NCBI RefSeq assembly: GCF_002803075.1 | Contig: NZ_NNBK01000003.1 | Coordinates: 124,001 to 188,000, forward strand | DNA: 64,000 nt | Reading direction: 5' to 3' | Origin: Streptomyces sp. CB01373 | GTDB lineage: Bacteria; Actinomycetota; Actinomycetes; Streptomycetales; Streptomycetaceae | In this document: positions 41,611-49,652 of the stretch, piece by piece | How the letters are laid out: every line of letters begins with the position of its first letter | Numbering within the stretch: position 1 is the first letter of the stretch | Program-made: the position numbers and the translations under genes | Notes under the pieces: model-generated | What the model saw: the letters and a program-made list of their open reading frames with translations, nothing else | Databases searched by the model: none | Told to the model about the DNA's origin: nothing

Positions 41611-44277
41611 GTGGTGGTGAGCGCGGTGTCCGAACGCGGCGACAACAGTCCCGGGCCGACGGCCGCGGACGTGGATCCCCTGGGGGACCCGTTCCTGCGG
41701 ACCTGTTTCGCCGTGCCGGTGCCGCCGGCCACGTTCCTGCGCCGACGGCGCCTGGTCGAGCGTCTGGACCAGGCGCCGGCCACGCCGCTGACGATGGTCA
41801 ACGGCTGCGCGGGTGCGGGCAAGACGCTGCTGGTCGCCGACTGGGCCGCCCACCTGGACCGGCCGGTGGCCTGGCTCACCGCGGGCGCCACCGACCAGGC
41901 ACCCGGCGTCTTCTGGGCCTACCTCCTGGAGGCCCTGCGCGCCTGCGGAGCGCACGAGATCCGCGACGTCGGCTGCCCGGCCGAGGCCGGCACGGTGGAC
42001 CACGGCCTGCTCGCCCGGCTCGCCGCGCGGCTCGACGGCCGCGACCGGCCCGTGACCGTCGTCCTCGACGAGTACGACCGCGTGACCGCACCCGAGATCG
42101 CCGACCAGCTCGGTTTCGTCCTGCACCACGCCGGACGGGGCATGCGCCTGGTCCTCGTCACCCGCACCGAACCGACACTGCCGCTGCACCGCTACCGCGC
42201 GGACGGCACCCTGACCGAGATCAGGGACGCGGAACTGGCCTTCACCCCCGAAGAGGCGGCGACCCTGCTGGAACTGCACGGACTGCGGCTCGGCGGCGAC
42301 GCGGCCCGCGCGCTCGTCGAGCGCACCCGGGGCTGGGCGGCGGGCCTGCGACTGTGCGCCCTGGCCGCGCGGCAGAGCAGCGACCCGGAGACGTACCTCA
42401 AGGAGTTCGAGGCCGGACAGAGCACGATCGCCGACTTCCTGCTGGCCGAGGTGCTCAAGAGACAGCCGGCCCCGACCCAGGACCTGCTGCTGCGGGTCAG
42501 CGTCCTGGACCGGTTCTGCCCCGACCTGGCCAACGCGCTCGCCGGGCGCCGGGACGCCGAACCCATCCTGGCCGAGCTGCACCGGGCGAACGCGTTCGTC
42601 GAGCACCTCGGCCACTCCTGGTACCGCCTCCACCCGCTCTTCGCCGAGATCCTCGCGGCTCACCTGCGGGTGCGGTTCCCCAGCCTGGAGACCGAACTGC
42701 ACCGCAGGGCCGCCCAGTGGCTGCGGCACACCGGACCGCTGCCCGAGACGCTCGCCCACGGCGCCGCCGCCGGCGACTGGCCCTTCACCGCCCGCACCCT
42801 GGTGGACGACCTCGCGATCGGGCAGTTCTTCACCGGCCTGCGCTCCGGGGACCTGGGCGAGCTGTTCTCGCGGATGCCCCCCGAGACCACCGGCCCCGAG
42901 GCCGACCTCGTCCGCGCGGCACGCGAACTGGCCGACGGCGACACCGGGCACGCCCTCCCGCACCTGGAACGCGCCCGCCGCGAGCTGGCCCGCGCCGGCT
43001 CCGGCGGGGCGGCGGCCCGGCTCGGCCTCGCCCTCCTGGACACCCTCGCCGCCCGGATGACCGGTTGCCCGGACCGGGCCGAACGCGCCGCCCGGACGGC
43101 GGGGGAACTGCTGCGGGACCTCCCTGCCGAACTCCCGCGCAAGCACCCCGAACTCGCCGCCCTGCTGCAGACCCACCTGGGCGCCGCCCGGCTGTGGGCG
43201 GGACGCTTCGAGGACGCCGGGACCGCGCTCCGTGCCGCGGCGGCCGGCTCCGACGGGGCCACCGCGCTGTCGCGGGAGGACTCCCTGATCCTGCTCGCGC
43301 TCATCGACTGTCTGACCGGCTGGCCCACGCGCGCGGAACGCAGGGTCCTCGCGGCGCTCGCCGACGCGGAACGGTTCAGCCTGGCCGAGCCGGCCGGTTC
43401 CGGACTCGGCCACCTGGTCCTGGCCGCGGTGGCCCTCGACCGCGACGAACTGGGGGAGGCCCGGGCCCTGCTGGACCGGGCGACAGCCGCGCGGCTCTCG
43501 CCCTGGGACCCCGTGACGGCCGCCGCACTGGTCATCGTGCGGGCACGGCTCCAACTGGCCCGCAATGAGGCCCGGGCCGCCCTGGAGACCGCGGAGTCGG
43601 CCGTCCCCGCCGCCGTGGCCTCACCGTGGGCCGAGGCGCACATCGCGCTCGTCGTCTCCGCCGCCCACCTCGCCGAGGGCCGCCCCGAACCGGCCGTGAA
43701 GGTGCTGCGGGACGCCGTGGGCCAGGACGCCGCCTGCACGGTGGCGGCCGCCCGCGCCCACCTCGCCGCGGGCGACCCGGGCGCCGCCCTCGACCTGCTC
43801 GACGCGCTTCCCGCCGGGCAGCGCGTCGGCCCCGCCGTCACGGTACGGGCCCTGCTGGTGCGCGCCGAGGCCACCGGCCGGCAGGGCGACCACGCCACCG
43901 CGCGCCGGCTGGTCACCCGCGCGCTGCTGGACGCCCGGAACGAACGGCTGCGGCGCCCCTTCCAGGAGACCGGGCCGTGGCTGCGCCGCCTGCTGGACAC
44001 GGACACGTTTCCCCGGCTGCCCGCCCGCCCGGGCCCCCGGTCCGGGAACGAGCCGGAACCGGGCCACCCGCCCGCCCTGGTCGTCGACCGGCTCAGTGAC
44101 CGTGAACTGGACGTGCTCCAGAGGCTCGCGCAGATGATGACGACCGAGGAGATCGCCGCGGACCTGTTCGTGTCGGTCAACACGGTCAAGACCCACCTCA
44201 AGAGCGTGTACCGCAAGCTCGGCGTGAACCGGCGCAACGAGGCGGTGCACCGGGCACGCGAACTGCGCCTGCTGTGA
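41611..44277 (+). CDS. MalT-like LuxR-family regulator (LAL type)
   Basis: An 888-residue regulator. The ATP-binding STAND domain has Walker A in TMVNGCAGAGKTLLVADWAA and a later VTVVLDEYDRVTAPEIADQL Walker B region. A long stretch of TPR-like helices (about residues 380-790) follows, and the C-terminal LuxR helix-turn-helix is LSDRELDVLQRLAQMMTTEE, IAADLFVSVNTVKTHLKSVY, RKLGV. MalT-type proteins multimerise on ligand and ATP binding before activating transcription. The start is one of three consecutive GTG codons and is uncertain. Its stop overlaps the next gene (GTGA), so it probably controls the small membrane genes to the right, which is inference. Confidence 0.9.
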   Translation: MVVSAVSERGDNSPGPTAADVDPLGDPFLRTCFAVPVPPATFLRRRRLVERLDQAPATPLTMVNGCAGAGKTLLVADWAAHLDRPVAWLTAGATDQAPGVFWAYLLEALRACGAHEIRDVGCPAEAGTVDHGLLARLAARLDGRDRPVTVVLDEYDRVTAPEIADQLGFVLHHAGRGMRLVLVTRTEPTLPLHRYRADGTLTEIRDAELAFTPEEAATLLELHGLRLGGDAARALVERTRGWAAGLRLCALAARQSSDPETYLKEFEAGQSTIADFLLAEVLKRQPAPTQDLLLRVSVLDRFCPDLANALAGRRDAEPILAELHRANAFVEHLGHSWYRLHPLFAEILAAHLRVRFPSLETELHRRAAQWLRHTGPLPETLAHGAAAGDWPFTARTLVDDLAIGQFFTGLRSGDLGELFSRMPPETTGPEADLVRAARELADGDTGHALPHLERARRELARAGSGGAAARLGLALLDTLAARMTGCPDRAERAARTAGELLRDLPAELPRKHPELAALLQTHLGAARLWAGRFEDAGTALRAAAAGSDGATALSREDSLILLALIDCLTGWPTRAERRVLAALADAERFSLAEPAGSGLGHLVLAAVALDRDELGEARALLDRATAARLSPWDPVTAAALVIVRARLQLARNEARAALETAESAVPAAVASPWAEAHIALVVSAAHLAEGRPEPAVKVLRDAVGQDAACTVAAARAHLAAGDPGAALDLLDALPAGQRVGPAVTVRALLVRAEATGRQGDHATARRLVTRALLDARNERLRRPFQETGPWLRRLLDTDTFPRLPARPGPRSGNEPEPGHPPALVVDRLSDRELDVLQRLAQMMTTEEIAADLFVSVNTVKTHLKSVYRKLGVNRRNEAVHRARELRLL

Positions 44278-44759
44278 ACCGCCCGGGACGGGCCCACACC
44301 GACTACACCGGCGGGGTGTACGGGTCCATGCTCGCCGCCTCCGTGGTGGTCGGCGCCGGCGTTCCGGAGTACTTCCCGCGGCTGCGACTGGTCCTGTTGC
44401 TGCTGCTCACCGGTGTGGTGTTCTGGCTCGGGCACGTGCACGCCCAGCTGTTCGGCGCGCGGCTGGCCCAGCGCCGCCCGGACCGCGGCACCGTCCTGCA
44501 CGTGTGCCGCGACGAGTGGCCGATCGTCCAGGCCGCCGTGCCACCGGCCCTCGCGCTCGCCGTCGGCCCGCTGTTCGGCCTGGACCTGTCGGGCGGGCTG
44601 TGGCTGGCGCTCGCCGTGGCCGTGGCCGGCCAGGTGGGCTGGTCGGCGGCCGCGGCACGCCGGGCCGGCGCCCCCTGGGGCCTGGTGGCGGGGACGGCGG
44701 CGGTCAACCTGGTGATCGGGCTGCTGATCCTCGCGCTCAAGGCCGTCCTCACCCACTGA
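44274..44759 (+). CDS. Hypothetical four-helix membrane protein
   Basis: A 161-residue protein with hydrophobic helices at about residues 18-36, 38-55, 86-120 and 135-158 (LVLLLLLTGVVFWLGHVHAQ, LWLALAVAVAGQVGWSA, GTAAVNLVIGLLILALKAVL). The central segment RRPDRGTVLHVCRDEWPIVQ is polar. It starts with GTG in the four-base overlap with the LuxR-type regulator stop, so its translation is coupled to it. I do not recognise the family. Confidence 0.7.
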   Translation: MNRPGRAHTDYTGGVYGSMLAASVVVGAGVPEYFPRLRLVLLLLLTGVVFWLGHVHAQLFGARLAQRRPDRGTVLHVCRDEWPIVQAAVPPALALAVGPLFGLDLSGGLWLALAVAVAGQVGWSAAAARRAGAPWGLVAGTAAVNLVIGLLILALKAVLTH

Positions 44760-44782
44760 CACGCCCCCGCCCGGCCGCCGTA

Positions 44783-44799
44783 TCACCTGCGCCGGGTGA
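44783..44799 (+). promoter_or_regulatory. Interrupted palindrome TCACC-N7-GGTGA, copy 1
   Basis: TCACCTGCGCCGGGTGA, 79 bases before the start of the gene at 44878. Two further copies with the same arms and spacing occur before other genes of this block (45800 and 48039). Confidence 0.5.
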
Positions 44800-44877
44800 G
44801 GCCCGGCGGCCCGACCGGGCGGACCCTCGGACAGGGGGCCGTGGTACGCCCGTCCCAGGCCACCGTGGGAGCGGCTG

Positions 44878-45075
44878 ATGCGCTACGAGATCCGCGTCGA
44901 CGGGCTCATGTCGGAGACGCTGACCAAGGCATTCCCGGAGCTGGACCATGTGGTGATGTCCGGTCAGACCGTCCTGTTCGGGCCCGTGGTGGACGAGGCG
45001 CACCTGTACGGGCTGCTGGCCCGCTGCCAGTCACTGGGTCTGCGGGTCCTGGAGATGCGCCGCATACCGGAGTGA
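44878..45075 (+). CDS. Small hypothetical protein
   Basis: A 65-residue protein, mixed alpha/beta: MRYEIRVDGLMSETLTKAFP, then VMSGQTVLFGPVVDEAHLYG and LLARCQSLGLRVLEMRRIPE. The pattern suggests a small compact fold such as a ferredoxin-like half domain. The ATG is preceded by GGGAG 6 bases away, and the 17-bp palindrome lies upstream. It is convergent with the potassium-channel gene, whose stop lies 22 bases away. Function unknown. Confidence 0.65.
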   Translation: MRYEIRVDGLMSETLTKAFPELDHVVMSGQTVLFGPVVDEAHLYGLLARCQSLGLRVLEMRRIPE

Positions 45076-45097
45076 GCCGGCCGGGCGGCCGTGTGAG

Positions 45098-45688
45098 CTA
45101 CCTGGGCGGCCGGTCGCGGTGCTGCTGGCGCAGGCCCGCCTGGATGGCACCCGTCAGCACGCGCGCGGCGACACCCACGAGCAGCAGCCCGCCGGTCATC
45201 TGGAGCATGGCCAGCACCCGCCCCGTCTGCGACCGTGCCGTGATGTCGCCGTACCCGACGGTGGTGAACGTGGACAGCGTGAAGTACAAGGCGTCCGTCC
45301 TGGTCAGCGGCTCGGTGAAGGAGTCCGGGTCGGACTGGTCCAGGAGGTAGTAGGCGCCGGCGAACAGCAGCAGGAAGAACGGAAGCGCGATCGCCAGCGC
45401 CTCCACGGCCTTCAGCCGGGGGTACGGCGAGCGGGTGATGGCCCACACCTCCCACGCGAAGAACAGCGCGACACCGAGCAGCCCGAGGCCGAGCAGGGCC
45501 GCCGTCATGCCCGTGGCCCGGCCGTCCAGGGGCAGCAGGTAGTACGCCGTCACCAGACCGGTCGTCACGAGCACCGAGCGGGCGAGCACCATGACGGTCG
45601 CCGACCGGGGCACACGCCACTCCCGGTCCCGCCGCGGCGGGCGCCTCCCCGGGGTGTCCGGGGTGCGGGGAGCTGCCGGGTCGCTCAT
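45098..45688 (-). CDS. Two-pore-helix potassium-channel-type protein
   Basis: A 196-residue protein with four hydrophobic helices. The last pair surrounds the pore loop YFTLSTFTTVGYGDITARSQ, containing the K+ selectivity filter TVGYGD. The first two helices (about residues 33-80) are separate, and the N-terminus is Pro/Arg-rich. This matches the Ion_trans_2-type single-unit channels found in actinobacteria. The ATG at 45688 is chosen because the upstream 30 codons are non-conserved. It is divergent from the HdeD-like gene, with the second TCACC-N7-GGTGA copy between them. Confidence 0.88.
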   Translation of the reverse strand: MSDPAAPRTPDTPGRRPPRRDREWRVPRSATVMVLARSVLVTTGLVTAYYLLPLDGRATGMTAALLGLGLLGVALFFAWEVWAITRSPYPRLKAVEALAIALPFFLLLFAGAYYLLDQSDPDSFTEPLTRTDALYFTLSTFTTVGYGDITARSQTGRVLAMLQMTGGLLLVGVAARVLTGAIQAGLRQQHRDRPPR

Positions 45689-45799
45689 CTCGGGTCCCTT
45701 CGGTTCCGCGGCCCGGGAGGCGGGCGCTGTCCGGGAAGGCTGCCCGGGAAACGGGGGGCAGGTCCGCATCCAGATCATCGCGGCGGCGCGGGCGACGGA

Positions 45800-45816
45800 T
45801 CACCCCTCATGGGTGA
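45800..45816. promoter_or_regulatory. Interrupted palindrome TCACC-N7-GGTGA, copy 2
   Basis: TCACCCCTCATGGGTGA lies between the potassium-channel gene (start 112 bases away on the minus strand) and the HdeD-like gene (start 104 bases away on the plus strand), so it could serve both. Confidence 0.5.
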
Positions 45817-45919
45817 CCCGTGGGACACCGCTTCGCGGGACGCTGGCGTACGGGTCCTCGTACACCGTCCCGTCGGCGGTCCGGCAGTGACCCGCAACCG
45901 ATCCCCGCGAGGAGGAGCC

Positions 45920-46582
45920 ATGACCGTGCCGCGTGGTTCGGCAGCGCGTGCCGGATCGGAGCACAGGCCCGGCGGGACGGGCCACCACCAGGACGGCGAC
46001 CCCGCCGACATGCTGGCCGGACTCGGCACCTCGTGGTCCTGGCTGCTGGGCTCGGCACTGGCGACACTGGTGCCGGGGATCATCGTGCTCGCCTGGCCGA
46101 ACGAGACCCTGCACATCCTGGCGATCGTGGTCGGGCTCTACCTGCTGGTGACCGGCGCGTTCCGGTTCGTCGCCGCGTTCTCCCGGGAGGAACACGGCGA
46201 GCGCCTGCCGCGGCTGCTGGTCGCGGTGCTGTTCGTCCTCGCCGGGGTGCTCTGCCTGAGGCACCCGTTGCAGACCGTCGCCGCGCTCTCGCTGATCGTC
46301 GGGATCGTCTGGCTGCTGTCCGGGATGCTCACCGCCTACACGGCGCTCGCCTTCCGAGGCCTGCCGCACCGCGGCGTTCTCCTCGGCGCGGCGGCGCTCG
46401 GCATCGTCGCGGGCATCGTGGTGCTGGCGCTGCCCGCGCAGTCGGCCCTGGTGCTGACCCGGCTGCTCGGCCTGTGGCTCGTGCTGCTCGGTCTGGTCGA
46501 ACTGGGCGTCGCCTTCGCCTGGCGGTCGGCGCTGCGCAGGGACGCCACGGGCACCCCGTCCGGGCCCGCCGCCACGGTCTGA
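45920..46582 (+). CDS. HdeD/DUF308-family membrane protein
   Basis: A 220-residue protein. After a disordered 35-residue start come six membrane helices as three pairs (GSALATLVPGIIVLAWPNET, ILAIVVGLYLLVTGAFRFVA, LLVAVLFVLAGVLCLRHPLQ, LSLIVGIVWLLSGMLTAYTA and two more). HdeD in E. coli is acid-resistance linked; the actinobacterial members are not characterised. The ATG at 45920 follows GAGGAGGAG, a strong ribosome site, which fixes the start although the frame is open far upstream. Confidence 0.85.
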   Translation: MTVPRGSAARAGSEHRPGGTGHHQDGDPADMLAGLGTSWSWLLGSALATLVPGIIVLAWPNETLHILAIVVGLYLLVTGAFRFVAAFSREEHGERLPRLLVAVLFVLAGVLCLRHPLQTVAALSLIVGIVWLLSGMLTAYTALAFRGLPHRGVLLGAAALGIVAGIVVLALPAQSALVLTRLLGLWLVLLGLVELGVAFAWRSALRRDATGTPSGPAATV

Positions 46583-46639
46583 GCCCATAAGCCCCGTGAG
46601 GCCGCCCGCCGTGCCGGTCCGCGACGCCCAGGAGGATCC

Positions 46640-47998
46640 ATGGCCCCCGCCGACGCCCCCGTCCCCGCGGCCCCGGGTGACGCGGGGGAGCCCCGGCGCT
46701 CCCTGACCCCCGCGGAGTCCGCCGAGTACGAACGTCTCCGCCGGGCGGCCTCCGTCAGGCACCGGAAGCTGCGCCGGGCGGGTGCCACCGTCCTGCTGGT
46801 GGTGACGCTGGTGTTCGCCCCGCTGGCCGTCGTCGCGGCCTGGGTGAACAGCACGGTCGGCGACACCGACCGCTATGTCCAGACCGTCGCCCCGCTGGCC
46901 CGTGAACCGGCCGTGCAGAATGCCGTGACCGACCGGTTGACCAAGCGCGTCGTGGACAACATCGACGTCAACGCGTTGACCGCGTCGCTGACCGACGTCC
47001 TCAAGAAGTCCGGGGCGCCGCCGCGCGTCGTCGACGGCTCCGGCGAGCTGACCGGCCCGCTGCGCGGGGCCATCACCGACGCGGTGCACCGCGTCGTCAA
47101 ACGTGTCGTCACCAGCGGCGTCTTCGAGGAGGTCTGGGTGACCGGCAACCGGCGGGCGCAGACGGCGCTGATGAACGTCCTCACCGGCAACCAGAAGGGC
47201 GCCCTGCGGGCACAGGGCGAAGACGTGAACCTGGACATCGGGGTCGTCGTCGACCAGGTCAAGCACGAGCTGGAGCACGCCGGCTTCAAGAAGGCCTCCG
47301 TCATTCCCGCGCCCGACCGTACGATCACGCTGTTCAGGGCCGAGAAGCTGGACAAGGCCCAGGACGCCATGCGGCTGCTCGACATCGTCGGCGTGTGGCT
47401 GCCCGTCGTGACCCTCGTGCTCGCCGCGCTGACCGTGTGGACGGCCCCGTCGCACCGGTTGATGCTTCAGGTCACGGCCATCGGCGTGGGCGTGATGATG
47501 ATCGTGCTGCTCATCGCCCTGGCCGTGGCCCGCCGGGTCTACCTCGGTTCCGTCCCGCCGGCCGTCCTGCCCCCCGACGCCGCCGCGGTCGTCTACGACA
47601 CCCTGGTGCGGTTCCTCCGCGACAGCGCCCGCACCCTCCTGGTCGTCGCCGTGATCACGGCGCTGGCCGCCTACCTGTACGGCCCGGGACGCGTGGCGCG
47701 CGGAGTGCGGAGCCTGTCCCGGCGGAGCACCACCTCCGCGGGCGAGGCACTCGGCCGCGCCGGAGTGCGCACGGGCGCGACCGGACGCTGGCTGGACACC
47801 CACCGCAAGTGGACCACCGGCGTGGTCATCGCCGCAGGCGCACTCACTCTGGTGCTCTGGAACCACCCCACGGCCGCGGTCGTCGCACTCGTCCTGTGCG
47901 TCGTCCTCGTGCTGCTGATCCTTCTGGCCGTCCTCGCCTCCGCCACGGGCCCCGGAGGGGCCGCGGGTCCCGGCGGCCCGCACCCGGCGACGTCCTGA
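46640..47998 (+). CDS. Hypothetical membrane protein with a large extracytoplasmic domain
   Basis: A 452-residue protein with a Pro/Ala-rich cytoplasmic start, one helix at about residues 49-70 (ATVLLVVTLVFAPLAVVAAW), an extracytoplasmic region to about 245 containing NSTVGDTDRYVQTVAPLARE and VTDRLTKRVVDNIDVNALTA, then two helices (residues 250-300) and two more near 330 and 390-430. The layout resembles actinobacterial proteins annotated only as membrane proteins. AGGAGG precedes the ATG at 46640, and the gene follows the HdeD-like gene by 57 bases, so the two may share a transcript. Confidence 0.75.
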   Translation: MAPADAPVPAAPGDAGEPRRSLTPAESAEYERLRRAASVRHRKLRRAGATVLLVVTLVFAPLAVVAAWVNSTVGDTDRYVQTVAPLAREPAVQNAVTDRLTKRVVDNIDVNALTASLTDVLKKSGAPPRVVDGSGELTGPLRGAITDAVHRVVKRVVTSGVFEEVWVTGNRRAQTALMNVLTGNQKGALRAQGEDVNLDIGVVVDQVKHELEHAGFKKASVIPAPDRTITLFRAEKLDKAQDAMRLLDIVGVWLPVVTLVLAALTVWTAPSHRLMLQVTAIGVGVMMIVLLIALAVARRVYLGSVPPAVLPPDAAAVVYDTLVRFLRDSARTLLVVAVITALAAYLYGPGRVARGVRSLSRRSTTSAGEALGRAGVRTGATGRWLDTHRKWTTGVVIAAGALTLVLWNHPTAAVVALVLCVVLVLLILLAVLASATGPGGAAGPGGPHPATS

Positions 47999-48038
47999 GC
48001 CCCTCGGTGCCACGCGCGGCCGGGTGGGCGTCTCACGG

Positions 48039-48055
48039 TCACCCGCATCGGGTGA
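48039..48055 (+). promoter_or_regulatory. Interrupted palindrome TCACC-N7-GGTGA, copy 3
   Basis: TCACCCGCATCGGGTGA, 77 bases before the start of the SHOCT gene at 48132, almost the same distance as copy 1 from its gene. The inner CG/CG bases extend the symmetry to seven paired positions. Confidence 0.55.
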
Positions 48056-48131
48056 GGCGCCCGGTCCGTGCCCTGCGCACGCTGGCAGAGGGCAGACAGC
48101 GCAGCCGGGCACAGGCCCGGAACGGAGAGAA

Positions 48132-48635
48132 ATGAGCACGCAGATGAACCTCGCGTACGACTACCCGCTGCTGAGCGCCTTCTGGACGATGCTGTGGTTC
48201 TTCCTGTGGATCATGTGGTTCGTCCTGCTCTTCAGGGTCATCCTCGACATCTTCCGCGACGACGGAATGAACGGCTGGGCCAAGGCCGGGTGGCTGGTGT
48301 TCTGCCTCGTCCTGCCGTTCCTCGGCGTCCTCGTCTACGTCATCGCCCGCGGCAAGAGCATGAGCCGCCGGGAGATCGCACAGGCGCGGCAGCAGCAGGA
48401 CGCCTTCAACGCCTACATCCGGCAGACCGCGGCCGGCGGCGGTGGCGGGTCCAAGGTCGACGAACTCGCCCGGCTGTCCGACCTGCGCGCCCGCGGAGAC
48501 ATCACCGACGAGGAGTTCGCCCGGGCCAAGGACATGATCCTGACCGGCGGCGTACCCGAGGGCCGCGCCACCTCCGTGACCTCCGCCCCCGAGGGCCCCG
48601 ACAGCTCCGTCAGTTCCACTCCCGGCCGTCGATGA
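48132..48635 (+). CDS. PLDc_N/SHOCT-domain membrane protein
   Basis: A 167-residue protein. Two helices come first (FWTMLWFFLWIMWFVLLFRV and WLVFCLVLPFLGVLVYVIAR, the PLDc_N arrangement), then a soluble linker, and a SHOCT motif near the C-terminus (VDELARLSDLRARGDITDEE, FARAKDMILTGG). SHOCT is a short oligomerisation helix pair. The ATG at 48132 has GGAGAG upstream. Proteins like this are abundant in Streptomyces stress and redox gene clusters, but their function is not defined. Confidence 0.85.
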   Translation: MSTQMNLAYDYPLLSAFWTMLWFFLWIMWFVLLFRVILDIFRDDGMNGWAKAGWLVFCLVLPFLGVLVYVIARGKSMSRREIAQARQQQDAFNAYIRQTAAGGGGGSKVDELARLSDLRARGDITDEEFARAKDMILTGGVPEGRATSVTSAPEGPDSSVSSTPGRR

Positions 48636-48666
48636 CCACGCCGGACGAGACGAAACGAGGGAGAAG

Positions 48667-49218
48667 ATGACCGCGACCCACACCGCACGGCCGCATTCGG
48701 CGAAGCAGGCATGGGCCACCGGCCTGACAGCCTTCGCCGCCGTCATGCTGATGATCGCCGGAGTGCTCGACATCTTCCGCGGGATCATGGGCATCGCACA
48801 TGACGACGTCTTCATCACCACGCGCAACTACGTGTTCCAGTACAACCTCACCGGCTGGGGCTGGATCCACCTCGTCCTCGGGGTGCTCGCCGTGATCATC
48901 AGCATCGGGCTGTTCCAGACGGCGATGTGGGCGCGGGTGGCCGGAGTGGCCATCGCCGGGCTGATCATCCTCGCCAACTTCCTGTCGCTGCCGTACTTCC
49001 CGGTCTGGTCGGTCGTGATGATCGCGTTCTCCGGGTTCATCATCTGGGCCCTGTGCGTGCTGCGGCCCGAGGAGTTCCCGGCCTCGCGCCACGCCGCCGC
49101 GTCCACCTCCACTCCCACGTCCTCCACTCCCACGTCCTCCACGCCCACTGCGCCCACCGCGTCGTCCACGGCCACCACCTCCGCCACGACCGGGACCACT
49201 CCGCCGCGTAACCCGTGA
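48667..49218 (+). CDS. DUF7144-type four-helix membrane protein
   Basis: A 183-residue protein with four helices (TGLTAFAAVMLMIAGVLDIF, WGWIHLVLGVLAVIISIGLF, VAGVAIAGLIILANFLSLPY, FPVWSVVMIAFSGFIIWALC) and a Thr/Ser-rich tail. The tail comes from tandem copies of a 15-bp DNA unit (TCCACTCCCACGTCC) at about 49105-49150, so its length may vary between strains. It follows the SHOCT gene by 31 bases and probably shares its transcript. Function unknown. Confidence 0.8.
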   Translation: MTATHTARPHSAKQAWATGLTAFAAVMLMIAGVLDIFRGIMGIAHDDVFITTRNYVFQYNLTGWGWIHLVLGVLAVIISIGLFQTAMWARVAGVAIAGLIILANFLSLPYFPVWSVVMIAFSGFIIWALCVLRPEEFPASRHAAASTSTPTSSTPTSSTPTAPTASSTATTSATTGTTPPRNP

Positions 49219-49472
49219 CGGGCGTACGGGCGGAGCGGCGCGACCCGGGCGAGAACGTCTCCCGGGCCGCGCCGGCATGGCCGGGAAGTCACCGGCGACG
49301 ACCGCGGGCGCCTGCACCTCGCACAGACCGGGGCGCCAGCGTGCCCTGATCCGCGTCCGCGGCGGGCCGGCCGTCCCGGGATGCGTCACCGCTACCGGCG
49401 CGTAGCGTGGAAAGGGCGTTGCAGGAAAACCGTGATGCAGAAAACAAGGGAGACCTGGCGGGAGGAGTTCTC

Positions 49473-49652
49473 ATGGGAGCAGCACCGGAGACCCTGCGGA
49501 AGGCCGAGCTGACGGAGGAGCAGCGACGCGCCAGTGAGCGTGAGTGGTTCCTCGACGCCGACACCGGGGAGCTGAAGCCGGAGGAGGACTCCGACCGCGA
49601 CGAGCAGACCGGGCCGGGCCCGGTGCGCGTGGCTCGCTGGACCTTCGATTGA
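49473..49652 (+). CDS. 59-residue acidic protein coupled to a ThiF-like gene
   Basis: A short, highly charged protein: MGAAPETLRKAELTEEQRRA, then SEREWFLDADTGELKPEEDS and a disordered acidic and Gly-rich part ending RWTFD. It has no Gly-Gly terminus, so it is not an obvious ubiquitin-like modifier. GGAGGAG lies 5 bases before the ATG at 49473. Its TGA overlaps the TTG start of the ThiF-like gene by four bases (TTGA), so the two proteins are made together and may act together. Family unknown. Confidence 0.65.
   Translation: MGAAPETLRKAELTEEQRRASEREWFLDADTGELKPEEDSDRDEQTGPGPVRVARWTFD

Noticed and set aside
40843..43554. Long minus-strand open frame across the MalT-like regulator
   Set aside because: It is a shadow of the plus-strand regulator with intact Walker A and LuxR motifs; the shadow has no recognisable domain or ribosome site.
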